Notes: a model not told the origin generated them from the letters alone. Positions 25,383 to 33,715 are shown, counted from the stretch's first letter. The stretch is DNA of 64,000 nt from Microgenomates group bacterium GW2011_GWC1_46_15 (GCA_001002285.1 LCLX01000001.1:62001-126000); one strand, 5' to 3'. Program-made: numbers and translations.

Positions 25383-25694
25383 ATGAAATTTTCTAGAGAA
25401 GATGGAGCAAGAAGAGTGCTACTTGGAAGTGCTGAGGGGGCAAAGGTGACTAATCCAGTATTTTTTGAATGTGATGTAGACTCAATACAACCTTATCTTC
25501 TCAAAGATATTGTTGTGGACAAGACAATGTTTGTCCATGCGAACCAGAAGCTTGGACTTATGTTACTGATTCTTGCTGAGGGAACATATGGTGATGGAAC
25601 TCCCTGTTTTATCCTCGGTATAGAGGGCAAAAGGTATCTTCGCGTCCCGAAACAGAGTAAAAAGCTCAAACTCTTTCTTGGTAGTCAGGGATAA
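25383..25694 (+). CDS. hypothetical protein, 103 aa
   Basis: Unrecognised small protein with mixed alpha/beta character: a hydrophobic helix-like LGLMLLILAEGTY in the middle and a basic C-terminus (KRYLRVPKQSKKLKLFLG). GGAGGGG lies 3 nt before the ATG at 25383 and sets the start; an in-frame ATG at 25347 lacks a ribosome site. It is divergent from the GH39-like gene and lies 90 nt before hrcA. Confidence 0.65.
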   Translation: MKFSREDGARRVLLGSAEGAKVTNPVFFECDVDSIQPYLLKDIVVDKTMFVHANQKLGLMLLILAEGTYGDGTPCFILGIEGKRYLRVPKQSKKLKLFLGSQG

Positions 25695-25733
25695 TTCTCC
25701 TAATTTTTCACATTTTTCCTATAAAAACTCTTC

Positions 25734-25763
25734 TTGACACCCAATTAGCACTCATGCTATTAT
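25734..25763 (+). promoter_or_regulatory. sigma-70 promoter of the hrcA-grpE-dnaK operon
   Basis: TTGACA (25734-25739) and TATTAT (25758-25763) are separated by 18 nt, a strong housekeeping promoter. Transcription should start near 25770, leaving a leader of about 13 nt with GGAGG (25774-25778) before the hrcA ATG. Confidence 0.8.
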
Positions 25764-25774
25764 TCTGCTAATTG
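25742..25774. promoter_or_regulatory. CIRCE-like HrcA operator with one degenerate arm
   Basis: The left arm TTAGCACTC (25745-25753) is a perfect CIRCE half. After the canonical 9-nt spacer the right arm is TTCTGCTAA instead of GAGTGCTAA. The outer arms still form a 9-bp perfect inverted repeat, CAATTAGCA (25742-25750) with TGCTAATTG (25766-25774). It overlaps the -10 element, so bound HrcA would block polymerase. Confidence 0.8.
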
Positions 25775-25782
25775 GAGGACGA

Positions 25783-26517
25783 ATGATTGATCTCACCTCG
25801 AGACAAATTCAGATTTTGCGCGCTGTTATAGAAGAGTATTTGGAGACAGCGGAAGCGGTTGGGTCGGAGACGATCGACCGTAAATACAACCTTGGTGTTT
25901 CCCCTGCAACAATCCGCAACGAGATGGTTTATCTTTCCGAGCAGGGCTATCTTAAACAGCTGCACACCTCCGCGGGGCGCGTTCCAACTCCGCTGGCACT
26001 CAAACTCTATGTGAAAGAGTTGATGAACAAAAAAAACTTATCTGTTGCTGATGAAGTTTCAGTCAAGGAAAATATTTGGGAAAATCGTGATAATCTCGAA
26101 CACCTTCTTCGTCATGCCGCAAAAGAATTGGCTGACCGAACAAAATCCATCGGTATTGCACTCACCGACGATCATCAAACATATGCGTCGGGATACGCGT
26201 ATCTACTCAACATTCCCGAGTTTATGAACATTGATGTTACGCGCACACTGTTTTCTTTGTTGGAAGAAACGCAACAGCTTGAACACATTTTTCATAAAGA
26301 AAGCACGGGGGAAGAAATCGTTCACATGGTTTTTGGTGGAGATCTTGGAAATCAATATCTTGATCCGGTAAGTATTTTGTTTACAAACTTTACGTGCGCA
26401 AATACGCGGTGCTCGCTTGGAGTGATTGGATCCAACAGCGTCGATTATTCATACATTATTCCCATGCTAGAGCATGTACATAACATGATGGCAACGCTTG
26501 TTCCTGGAAAAAAGTAG
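25783..26517 (+). CDS. hrcA: heat-inducible transcription repressor HrcA
   Basis: HrcA represses chaperone operons by binding CIRCE. The N-terminal winged helix is clear: LTSRQIQILRAVIEEYLETA, then VSPATIRNEMVYLSEQGYL and HTSAGRVPT. The effector domain is shortened: 244 residues in total against about 340 in Bacillus, though the C-terminal GVIGSNSVDYSYIIPMLEHV block is kept. It is the first gene of the operon it presumably controls and lies 12 nt before grpE. Confidence 0.95.
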   Translation: MIDLTSRQIQILRAVIEEYLETAEAVGSETIDRKYNLGVSPATIRNEMVYLSEQGYLKQLHTSAGRVPTPLALKLYVKELMNKKNLSVADEVSVKENIWENRDNLEHLLRHAAKELADRTKSIGIALTDDHQTYASGYAYLLNIPEFMNIDVTRTLFSLLEETQQLEHIFHKESTGEEIVHMVFGGDLGNQYLDPVSILFTNFTCANTRCSLGVIGSNSVDYSYIIPMLEHVHNMMATLVPGKK

Positions 26518-26529
26518 AAAGGGCACACT

Positions 26530-27039
26530 ATGGCAGATAACACAAAGAAAAAACATCAACAAAAATTAACCCGCGATTCACGTGTAGAAGAGCTAGAAAC
26601 TCAACTTATAGAGAAAGATACCGCGCATAAACGCGCGCTTGCGGACTATCAGAACTTGCAAAAGAACACGCGCGAAGAACACGAGCGGTTTGCAAAGATG
26701 GCTTCGGCGCTTTTGATTCAGGAGTTGCTTGTGCCGATTGATCATCTGGAAATGGCGGTTGCGCATATGAAAGATACATCTTTGGAGTTGATCCACCGCC
26801 AGTTTATGCAGGTTTTGGAAAGAGAGGGTGTAAAAGAAATTGAAACATTGGGAAAAACATTTGACCCGCACACCATGGATGCCATTGATACGGAAACAGG
26901 AGAGAAAGACAAAGTCATCCGTGTCGCGCAAAAAGGATACACGATCAGTGGTGTCATACTTCGTCCGGCCAAAGTCATTGTGGGCAAAGGAGAGAGTGAT
27001 GATAAAAATAGTACAAAGGAAAAGGTAGTAGAAGAATAA
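26530..27039 (+). CDS. grpE: nucleotide exchange factor GrpE
   Basis: GrpE releases ADP from DnaK. The 169 residues comprise a charged coiled coil (about 15-85, with RALADYQNLQKNTREEHERF), a four-helix region (LIQELLVPIDHLEMAV), and the C-terminal beta wing (GKTFDPHTMDAI, then VAQKGYTISGVILRPAKVIV). The length is slightly short but complete. An AAAGGG site precedes it and dnaK follows after 11 nt. Confidence 0.96.
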   Translation: MADNTKKKHQQKLTRDSRVEELETQLIEKDTAHKRALADYQNLQKNTREEHERFAKMASALLIQELLVPIDHLEMAVAHMKDTSLELIHRQFMQVLEREGVKEIETLGKTFDPHTMDAIDTETGEKDKVIRVAQKGYTISGVILRPAKVIVGKGESDDKNSTKEKVVEE

Positions 27040-27050
27040 TAAGGAGGAAT

Positions 27051-29012
27051 ATGTCAAAAATCATAGGCATAGACTTAGGAACAACAAACTCGGCAGTTGC
27101 CGTGATGGAAGGTGGAACACCAAAAATCATTCCAACCGCGGAAGGGCAAAACACGTTTCCGTCCATTGTAGAGCCGGTTAAGAACCTAGTTGGAGTTCCT
27201 GCCAAACGGCAGATGGTACTCAATCCAAAAAGTACAATCGTTTCGGTAAAACGTTTGATGGGGCGGAAACTCAGTGATCCGCAGGTTGAACTTACCAAGA
27301 AGCGTTTTGGATACAGCATTGTTGCTGGTAAAGATGGGATGGCCGCGGTTGAAGTGGCTGGTAAAACATATACGCCACAGGAAATTTCCGCTCGCATTCT
27401 TTCCAAAGCAAAAGCCGATGCCGAAGCATATTTGGGTAGCACGGTTGACCGTGCGGTGATCACTGTTCCCGCATACTTTGATGACTCACAGCGTCAGGCA
27501 ACCAAGCAGGCCGGCGAGATTGCGGGACTCAAGGTTGAGCGCATTATCAACGAGCCAACCGCTGCTGCGCTTGCGTACGGTTTGGATAAAAAGAGCAACG
27601 AAACAATCGTTGTATACGACTTGGGTGGTGGAACGTTCGACATCACGGTGCTTGAAATTGGCGGCGGTGTATTTGAAGTAAAAGCAACCAATGGTGATAC
27701 GTTCCTGGGTGGCGATGACTTTGACGCGAAGATCATTGATTGGATTATTTCGGAGTTCAAAAAAGAAAACGGTGTGGATTTGGGCAAAGATCCACAAGCG
27801 CTCCAGCGCGTTCGCGACGCAGCGGAAAAAGCGAAGATTGAACTCTCATCTGCTCAGCAGACCGAGATTAATCAGCCGTTCATCACGCAAAGCAAAGATG
27901 GGCCTGTTCATCTCACGATGACACTCACCCGTTCCAGGTTGGAAGAGTTGGTTGATGACCTCATCACAAAAACGTTTGGACCAGTAAAGCAGGCGCTCAA
28001 AGACGCCGGTATGACAACGGCAAAAGTGAATGAAGTCATACTGGTTGGCGGAATGACGCGCATGCCAAAGGTGCAGTCTGAAGTGAAAAAATTCTTCGGC
28101 AAGGAGCCACACAAAGGGGTAAACCCCGATGAAGTGGTCGCGGTTGGCGCGGCGGTACAAGGCGGTGTGATCGGCGGCGATGTCAAAGATATTGTTCTGC
28201 TCGATGTTACTCCGCTTACGCTTGGACTGGAAACAATGGGTGGCATCCGCACCGCATTGATTCAACGCAACACCACAGTGCCAACGAGCAAGTCGCAGAT
28301 CTTCTCAACCGCGGCGGACAACCAAACGCAAGTGGAGATCAATGTACTGCAGGGTGAACGCGAAATGGCAGTGGACAACAAGTCGCTTGGCCGGTTCATT
28401 CTTGATGGTATCCCGCCAGCGATGCGTGGTATGCCTCAAATCGAGGTAACGTTCGACATTGACGCGAACGGCATTCTGCACGTTACAGCGAAAGATAAAA
28501 CGTCGGGCAAAGAGCAGAAAATCTCGATTCAGAACTCGACAAACTTGTCAGAAGCAGAAATCGAGCGGATGAAGAATGAAGCTGAAAAGCACGCCGATGA
28601 AGACAAGAAGAAGAAAGAGTCGGCCGAGTCGCGCAACAACGCGCTTCACGTTTCATTTGAGATTGAGAAACAACTCAAAGAACACGGAGACAAGTTGCCG
28701 GAAGAAGAGCGCAAGAAAATTGAGGAAAACGTGAAGAAGCTCAAAGAGCTTGCTGAAAAACCCGAGTCCACAAAAGAAGAGTTGGACACGGCTTCACAAG
28801 AAACGTTGACCTCCGCGCAAAAAATCGGCGAGATTTTAGCAAAGCAGAACGCGGCACAACCTCAGGGGGCAGCCCAAGGTGGAGATGCGGCGCAGGCAGC
28901 GGGTGACAGTGCTGGCGAAGGTGAAGAGAAAAAAGGTGAGGAAAAGAAAACAAAGAAAAATGGAAAAGCACATAAAGGCAATGTTGAAGAAGGCGAAGTC
29001 GTAAAAAAGTAA
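27051..29012 (+). CDS. dnaK: chaperone DnaK (Hsp70)
   Basis: DnaK is the ATP-driven Hsp70 chaperone. The 653 residues show IGIDLGTTNSAVAVMEGG, the phosphate loop VVYDLGGGTFDITVLEI, VILVGGMTRMPKVQ, the linker VLLDVTPLTLG and a full substrate-binding domain. The C-terminal lid ends in an Ala/Gln then Glu/Lys-rich tail in place of the usual EEV-type end. A strong AAGGAGG site lies 3 nt before the ATG. A terminator follows directly, so dnaJ is transcribed separately. Confidence 0.98.
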   Translation: MSKIIGIDLGTTNSAVAVMEGGTPKIIPTAEGQNTFPSIVEPVKNLVGVPAKRQMVLNPKSTIVSVKRLMGRKLSDPQVELTKKRFGYSIVAGKDGMAAVEVAGKTYTPQEISARILSKAKADAEAYLGSTVDRAVITVPAYFDDSQRQATKQAGEIAGLKVERIINEPTAAALAYGLDKKSNETIVVYDLGGGTFDITVLEIGGGVFEVKATNGDTFLGGDDFDAKIIDWIISEFKKENGVDLGKDPQALQRVRDAAEKAKIELSSAQQTEINQPFITQSKDGPVHLTMTLTRSRLEELVDDLITKTFGPVKQALKDAGMTTAKVNEVILVGGMTRMPKVQSEVKKFFGKEPHKGVNPDEVVAVGAAVQGGVIGGDVKDIVLLDVTPLTLGLETMGGIRTALIQRNTTVPTSKSQIFSTAADNQTQVEINVLQGEREMAVDNKSLGRFILDGIPPAMRGMPQIEVTFDIDANGILHVTAKDKTSGKEQKISIQNSTNLSEAEIERMKNEAEKHADEDKKKKESAESRNNALHVSFEIEKQLKEHGDKLPEEERKKIEENVKKLKELAEKPESTKEELDTASQETLTSAQKIGEILAKQNAAQPQGAAQGGDAAQAAGDSAGEGEEKKGEEKKTKKNGKAHKGNVEEGEVVKK

Positions 29013-29017
29013 ACGTG

Positions 29018-29062
29018 AACCGCCGCCTTCTCGATTAAACATCTGGAGGGTGGCGGTTTTTT
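29018..29062 (+). terminator. intrinsic terminator of the hrcA-grpE-dnaK operon
   Basis: A 13-bp stem (29018-29030 with 29046-29058, two G-T pairs, otherwise Watson-Crick) with a 15-nt loop is followed by six T (29057-29062). It begins 6 nt after the dnaK stop. Confidence 0.92.
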
Positions 29063-29066
29063 GATC

Positions 29067-29095
29067 TATAATAGACTTATCTCACGACAAGTCTA
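29067..29095 (+). promoter_or_regulatory. dnaJ promoter with a palindrome at the start site
   Basis: TATAAT lies at 29067-29072. TAGACTT (29072-29078) and AAGTCTA (29089-29095) form a perfect 7-bp inverted repeat that would span the transcription start and form a 5' hairpin or operator. It does not resemble CIRCE. The predicted leader is about 28 nt. Confidence 0.55.
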
Positions 29096-29106
29096 ATCAG
29101 TACCTT

Positions 29107-29976
29107 ATGACAACCAAACGCGATTTTTACGATATTTTGAGTGTAAGCAAATCGGCTTCTAAAGACGAGATTAAAGCCGCGTACCGTAAGTTAGCATTGC
29201 AGTACCATCCCGACCGCAATAAAGCCGCGGATGCGGAGCAAAGATTTAAAGAAATTAACGAAGCATATCAAGCGCTGAGCGACGACGAAAAGCGCAAGGC
29301 ATATGATCAGTTTGGCCATGCGGCGTTTGACCCCGCTTCCGGCTTTGGAAGTAATCCATTTACCGGTGGTTCCCGCCAGGGTCCATTTACATATACATAT
29401 AGTTCAACAAGCGGAAATCCGTTCGCTGGGTTTGACTTTGGCGAAGGTGGGGGTGACCCATTTGAGATCTTTGAAAGTTTCTTTGGTGGAAGCAATCCAT
29501 TTGGCGGTCGTGCGCGCAGGAAGCCGCGATATACATTGACAATTTCATTTATGGAAGCCGCAAAAGGAACAGAAAAAAAAGTTGCGATTGACGGACAAGA
29601 GCACGTCATTAAAATTCCCGCCGGCGCAGACGATGGGACACGCATCCGGTTTAACGAGTTTGATATCACACTCAATGTTCAGCCCGATACGACGTTTAAA
29701 CGTGATGGATACGATCTTTATATTGACCGCGAAATTCCATTTGCTACCGCAGCACTTGGCGGCACCATTGACGTGCCAACACTTGAGGGTGAGATGACAC
29801 TCAAAATCCGTCCCGGCACGCAACCCAACACAATGATCCGGTTGCGCGGAAGTGGTATTCAAGAAATTAACGGTCGTGGTCGCGGTGATTTGTATGTTCG
29901 TATCATTGTTCGTGTTCCGGAAAAACTTACTCGCAGACAACGCGAGCTTATTGAAGAGTTTGATCTTTCCGACTAG
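29107..29976 (+). CDS. dnaJ: DnaJ-family co-chaperone without zinc finger (type II)
   Basis: The J domain is complete (DFYDILSVSKSASKDEIKAA, HPD in QYHPDRN, AYDQFGH). A Gly/Phe-rich region follows (about 75-140). No CxxCxGxG repeats are present, so this is a CbpA-like type II protein with two beta-barrel substrate domains (RYTLTISFMEAAKGTEK, IPAGADDGTRIRF, DLYVRIIVRVPEKLTRRQRE). At 289 residues it is shorter than true DnaJ (~375). It probably serves as the DnaK partner given its location. Confidence 0.92.
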   Translation: MTTKRDFYDILSVSKSASKDEIKAAYRKLALQYHPDRNKAADAEQRFKEINEAYQALSDDEKRKAYDQFGHAAFDPASGFGSNPFTGGSRQGPFTYTYSSTSGNPFAGFDFGEGGGDPFEIFESFFGGSNPFGGRARRKPRYTLTISFMEAAKGTEKKVAIDGQEHVIKIPAGADDGTRIRFNEFDITLNVQPDTTFKRDGYDLYIDREIPFATAALGGTIDVPTLEGEMTLKIRPGTQPNTMIRLRGSGIQEINGRGRGDLYVRIIVRVPEKLTRRQRELIEEFDLSD

Positions 29977-30001
29977 ATTTATAAATCACAGTAGTAATTT
30001 T

Positions 30002-30694
30002 TTACATCATTCCATGTTCACGAAATGAAAATGCATCATCCTTCGTCAAAATCATGTGATCGGCCAACTCTATTCCAAGGAGTTCGGCGCCCGCGCGGAT
30101 TCGTTTTGTAAACACAATATCTTCCTCTGATGGCTGTGGATTTCCCGATGGGTGGTTGTGCACCAAAATCAGCGAAGAAACGGGATATTGTTTGATTGGC
30201 AAAAACACATCACGGGGATAAATCAATGTCTGATTCAACGATCCCATCGCCAATACTTCTTTGTGTTCCAGCGTATACCGCGCGTTTAAATACAAACACA
30301 CGATCATTTCTTTTTGTGATTCACGCATATCGTGTAAAAATGCCGCAACCGCGTTTGGCGAAGTAAGTGGCGTTGAAGTTTCCATCCGCAGACGTTCTGC
30401 AAGTTCCCACACCGCGAGTACCATGCAGGCCTTTGCTTTCCCGATCCCCTTAATCCGCAAGAGCGTGTTCACATTGATTGTTGCAAGCGATTGTTTTTGC
30501 AGGAGTTCTGCCAGAGTTTTTGCCACAACTTCAACAGACCGCGTTTTTGTTCCCGTTCCCAGTAAAATACAGAACAGTTCGTAGGTATGAAGTGCTTTTG
30601 GCCCAAGCGCAAGCAAACGCTCACGTGGTTTTAGCGGAGAACTTCCAGTAGTAGTGCGTGGTTTTTTTGAAGATAGACTTGAAAAAGCGTCCAT
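30002..30694 (-). CDS. radC: RadC-family JAB/MPN protein
   Basis: The 230-residue protein has the RadC layout: a helix-hairpin-helix segment (LLRIKGIGKAKACMVLAVWE) and a JAMM metalloprotease-like motif HNHPSGNPQPSEEDIVFTKR with LADHMILT near the end. The biochemical role of RadC is unsettled. On the minus strand TACAGT ends 7 nt before the ATG. It converges on dnaJ. Confidence 0.93.
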   Translation of the reverse strand: MDAFSSLSSKKPRTTTGSSPLKPRERLLALGPKALHTYELFCILLGTGTKTRSVEVVAKTLAELLQKQSLATINVNTLLRIKGIGKAKACMVLAVWELAERLRMETSTPLTSPNAVAAFLHDMRESQKEMIVCLYLNARYTLEHKEVLAMGSLNQTLIYPRDVFLPIKQYPVSSLILVHNHPSGNPQPSEEDIVFTKRIRAGAELLGIELADHMILTKDDAFSFREHGMM

Positions 30695-30697
30695 ACA

Positions 30698-31045
30698 CTA
30701 CACTGTAGAGCAGAAATCTTGCAAACACCTTACGAAATCATTATTGGTCTCAATGAATTTGGTGTCTGCGGGAAAAAGATGCCGACGTTCCATGAGTCCA
30801 AACACAAAAAGAGGAATTCTTTTTAAGGAAGGCTTTTTTTGTAACACTTCTAAAAACATTGAAACTTCAAAAATAGGAAGTGCTCCGTCCAAAATAATCA
30901 GATCGGGAGGAGTTAAAATAATGTGCACAAGTGCGTCTGCAATAGCGCGCGCGGAGTTTGGTTCACATGTAATATTTTGTGTGAGTTCGTGATATACTCT
31001 ACGTGTGCGAGAGTTCTGACTGATAAAAAGCACTTGAGGTAACAT
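30698..31045 (-). CDS. degenerate receiver-like domain protein
   Basis: The 115-residue protein has the strand-helix rhythm of a response-regulator receiver: VLFISQNSRT, then PPDLIILDGALPIFEVSMFL with the phospho-acceptor-like Asp, and RIPLFVFG. The acidic pair after strand 1 is missing (ISQNS instead of DD), so it is probably a pseudo-receiver that cannot bind Mg normally. It lies 3 nt upstream of radC on the same strand and is divergent from the XRE regulator gene. Confidence 0.65.
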   Translation of the reverse strand: MLPQVLFISQNSRTRRVYHELTQNITCEPNSARAIADALVHIILTPPDLIILDGALPIFEVSMFLEVLQKKPSLKRIPLFVFGLMERRHLFPADTKFIETNNDFVRCLQDFCSTV

Positions 31046-31053
31046 AAGTAGGG

Positions 31054-31072
31054 TATCTATCTAAGATAGGTA
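31054..31072. promoter_or_regulatory. palindromic operator between the pseudo-receiver and XRE genes
   Basis: CTATC (31057-31061) and GATAG (31065-31069) flank TAA; with one mismatch on each side the symmetry extends to TA/TA at 31054-31072. The site lies in the 79-bp divergent region and suits a dimeric HTH regulator, plausibly the XRE protein itself. Confidence 0.5.
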
Positions 31073-31124
31073 AAACTCTACATTGAGAAGATACTCTTGT
31101 CAAGGGGATAAGAGAAAAAAAGAT

Positions 31125-31475
31125 ATGTACGACAAAAAAATGCTCGGAAAACGAATTCGGGAAGCGCGCAACCGGGCGGGACTATCACAACAACAGTTGG
31201 CGTCTGCAATCGGTGTTTCAGATAAAACAATTTCGGCGTACGAAGTCGGACGCGTTGACCCCCCACTTGAGTCTTTGGACAAACTAAGCACCGTCACAAA
31301 ACACCCCGTTGGATTTTTTATTGGCGATGTTTCCAGCAATATTGAAGCTCGTCTGAACAGTATTCTTTTTGAACTAGAGGAAATTTGTGGAGTTCTTAAA
31401 GATACCGGTATGGTAAAGACGAGTGTTGTCAAAGAGGCGATGGCAAAAAGATCTTCACTATCTTCTCAAGAATAG
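31125..31475 (+). CDS. XRE-family transcriptional regulator
   Basis: The 116-residue protein has a Cro/CI-type HTH at residues ~7-60 (LGKRIREARNRAGLSQQQLA, SDKTISAYEVGRVDPPLESL), followed by VTKHPVGFFIG and a short C-terminal helix that may dimerise. The ATG at 31125 is preferred over an upstream start that would add an Arg/Lys-rich stretch. It is divergent from the pseudo-receiver gene across a palindrome. Confidence 0.88.
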   Translation: MYDKKMLGKRIREARNRAGLSQQQLASAIGVSDKTISAYEVGRVDPPLESLDKLSTVTKHPVGFFIGDVSSNIEARLNSILFELEEICGVLKDTGMVKTSVVKEAMAKRSSLSSQE

Positions 31476-31540
31476 TGTGTATTTGCTGAATTTTTTATAG
31501 TGTTTCCTGATATAATGCTCCCGTTAGTATGAATGGCCTC

Positions 31541-31552
31541 TTGGAGGAGTCG
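31541..31552 (+). repeat. partial copy of the tRNA-Ser 5' end
   Basis: TTGGAGGAGTCG occurs here and again at 31586-31597, where it is the start of the functional tRNA-Ser. The first copy lies in the tRNA leader and is followed by a small imperfect hairpin (31547-31567), not by a tRNA body. Confidence 0.6.
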
Positions 31553-31587
31553 TCCCACAAGGGGACTTCTAATTGTAAAAATATTTT

Positions 31588-31672
31588 GGAGGAGTCGCAT
31601 AGTGGCCAATTGCACGTGCTTGGAAAGCACGAGCCCGCAAGGGCTCCGTGGGTTCAAATCCCACCTCCTCCG
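31588..31672 (+). tRNA. tRNA-Ser (anticodon GGA)
   Basis: Acceptor arms GGAGGAG (31588-31594) and CTCCTCC (31665-31671) pair fully, with discriminator G at 31672. The anticodon stem-loop CGTGC-TTGGAAA-GCACG reads GGA. The long variable arm (AGCCCGCAAGGGCT) confirms serine. CCA is not encoded. TATAAT at 31511-31516 likely drives it. Confidence 0.95.
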
Positions 31673-31701
31673 CAGAGAAAGAGTACAATAATAAAACGGC
31701 T

Positions 31702-32952
31702 ATGAAGAAACAATTTCTTTCAACTCTTCAACAAGAACTTTCCCGCCTCGATACTGTTGGCATTTCCAAGCGCCGCGAGCGTGTCATAGAAAAGTTCACA
31801 GACGATCCCTCTCCGCAAGCCGTTATCCAAAAAAAGGCCCGCCGCATTTTTAACTCAAACGACTATCTTGGACTGCGTTTTCATCCAGCGCTTAAAAAAG
31901 CAGAACATGAGGCGTCGGAAAAATATGGTGTTGGCCCCGGAGCAGTACGGTTTATTTCTGGCTCGTTGGAAATTTACCACGAACTCGAACACGAAATCGC
32001 GAAGTTTCACAACAGAGAAGACGCGATGGTTATTTCTTCCGCGTTTGCGGCGAACGTCGCGGTTATTCCATGTTTTATCAAAGGTCAAAGTAAAGACTCG
32101 CTCGTGAGTGAGAACGCGCTTGTCGTGTCCGATGAGCTGAATCACCGCAGCATTATTGAAGGAGTACGTGCCGCAAGCATTGATTCGTTCCATAAAGCGA
32201 TTTTTAAGCACATGGACGCGGAAGATTTGCGCCGCGTGTTAAAAGAAAATGAAGGAAAGTTTACGCGTGTTGTTGTGGTAACGGACGGTATTTTCAGCAT
32301 GCTCGGCGAGTATCAGGATATAAAAAAACTCCGCGCTGTTTGCGACGCATTTGAACAGAAGTACGAGGAGGGGATTGTGCTGATTGTTGACGACGCGCAC
32401 GGTGTTGGATGTTTTGGAAAAACCGGCCGCGGTGTGGAAGAAGTATGTGGAGCGCGCGCAGATATTTTAGTGGGTACATTGGGGAAAGCATTTGGTGTAG
32501 ACGGTGGATATATTGTTGGAGATACAATTGCGATTGATTACCTACGCGAGGCGGCGGCGACGTACATTTACTCCAATCCAATTTCTCCGGGAGCGGCGGG
32601 TGCGGGAGTTGCGGCATTTGAACTTATGCAAAGAGCAGAAGGAAAAAAACTTCTCGCGCAGTCACAGCACAACATCGCGTTTTTTAAATCACTCATGAAA
32701 AAAGAAAAGTTCCAGTTTTCAGCAGACTCGCACCATCCTATTCAACCGTTGTTTGTTGGTGATTCGATTATTGCAAAATCACTTGCGCAAGCGCTATTTG
32801 ATGAAGGATTTTTAGTGACGAATATTAACTATCCCGTTGTGCCAAAAGGGAGAGATGAAATCCGTATTCAAATCAGCGCGATCCACACGGAAGAAGACAT
32901 CCGGATATTCGTTGAAACGCTCAAAAAACTCCGCAAAACAATAAAGTTTTAA
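31702..32952 (+). CDS. alpha-oxoamine synthase family PLP enzyme (Kbl/BioF-like)
   Basis: The 416-residue protein belongs to the family joining an amino acid to an acyl-CoA (glycine acetyltransferase, AONS, serine palmitoyltransferase). Motifs: NSNDYLGLRFHP, SDELNHRSIIEG, TDGIFSMLGEY, VDDAHGVGCFG, and GTLGKAFGVDGGY with the PLP Lys. Substrate specificity cannot be read; no biotin genes are near. The ATG at 31702 follows TACAAT (31684-31689) and clears the tRNA. Confidence 0.88.
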   Translation: MKKQFLSTLQQELSRLDTVGISKRRERVIEKFTDDPSPQAVIQKKARRIFNSNDYLGLRFHPALKKAEHEASEKYGVGPGAVRFISGSLEIYHELEHEIAKFHNREDAMVISSAFAANVAVIPCFIKGQSKDSLVSENALVVSDELNHRSIIEGVRAASIDSFHKAIFKHMDAEDLRRVLKENEGKFTRVVVVTDGIFSMLGEYQDIKKLRAVCDAFEQKYEEGIVLIVDDAHGVGCFGKTGRGVEEVCGARADILVGTLGKAFGVDGGYIVGDTIAIDYLREAAATYIYSNPISPGAAGAGVAAFELMQRAEGKKLLAQSQHNIAFFKSLMKKEKFQFSADSHHPIQPLFVGDSIIAKSLAQALFDEGFLVTNINYPVVPKGRDEIRIQISAIHTEEDIRIFVETLKKLRKTIKF

Positions 32953-32953
32953 T

Positions 32954-33703
32954 TTACTTGTGAAGTGTGTACGGAACTTTCAACTTAAACTCTTGGTTTT
33001 TCATTCTCTGAACAACAGGATGTTCACCTGGGACAGTTTTTTTCTGGTCAACAACTTCTTCCAATATGGTATCCGCCTCCTCATATGTGAATCCAAACTC
33101 CTGTTCATCTGTTTGCCCGTTCCACAATCCAGCGGATGGATGTTTCGCTAAAATCTGGTGTGGTAATCCAAGGTACTGCGCGATCTGCCGAACTTGCGTT
33201 TTATACAGATGCGCAATAGGCTCAATGTCGGATGCCGCATCGCCAAACCGCGTAAAATAGCCCAAGTAATGTTCTGATTTATTTTCTGTTCCACACACCA
33301 GCGCGTTGAGCGACTTTGCGAGATCAAACAATATAATCATGCGGACGCGCGCCATAATATTCCCTTTGCGAATGGTTTCGGAAGAAGAAACGCGTACATC
33401 TCTACACAATGTATCAACGGGTTTTTTTATATTCATAATTTTCCACTGCATGGGAGTAAAAGAGTTCCACACACACATTGTTTTTGCATCATCCATGTTT
33501 TGTTTTGCGTATGGCAGTAACACCGGAGTAATGTGCTCCACCCCAAGCGCACGAGTGAGCAACGTAAGCGCAAGTGCAGAGTCAATGCCGCCGGAAACAC
33601 CAATCACCGCGTAATGAATCTGTTGTTGCGCAAACGTGTTGCGGATGAACAAAACAATACGGTCAATATGTTTTTGCGCGATAGTATTTGTCATGTCGTT
33701 CAT
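32954..33703 (-). CDS. nadE: NH3-dependent NAD+ synthetase
   Basis: It amidates deamido-NAD to NAD. The 249 residues have the PP-loop GVSGGIDSALALTLL, the deamido-NAD and ATP contacts GTENKSEHYLGYFTRFGDAA, and LWNGQTDEQEFGFTYEEAD. No glutaminase domain is fused, so ammonia is the direct substrate. TAAAAT ends 6 nt before the ATG on the minus strand. nadD lies 9 nt upstream, giving the last two NAD steps together. Confidence 0.95.
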   Translation of the reverse strand: MNDMTNTIAQKHIDRIVLFIRNTFAQQQIHYAVIGVSGGIDSALALTLLTRALGVEHITPVLLPYAKQNMDDAKTMCVWNSFTPMQWKIMNIKKPVDTLCRDVRVSSSETIRKGNIMARVRMIILFDLAKSLNALVCGTENKSEHYLGYFTRFGDAASDIEPIAHLYKTQVRQIAQYLGLPHQILAKHPSAGLWNGQTDEQEFGFTYEEADTILEEVVDQKKTVPGEHPVVQRMKNQEFKLKVPYTLHK

Positions 33704-33709
33704 GGTTTT

Positions 33710-33715
33710 ATTTTA
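33710..33715 (-). promoter_or_regulatory. -10 element (TAAAAT) of nadE
   Basis: On the minus strand TAAAAT ends 6 nt before the nadE ATG at 33703, overlapping the end of nadD; a leaderless internal promoter in the nadD-nadE pair. Confidence 0.45.
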
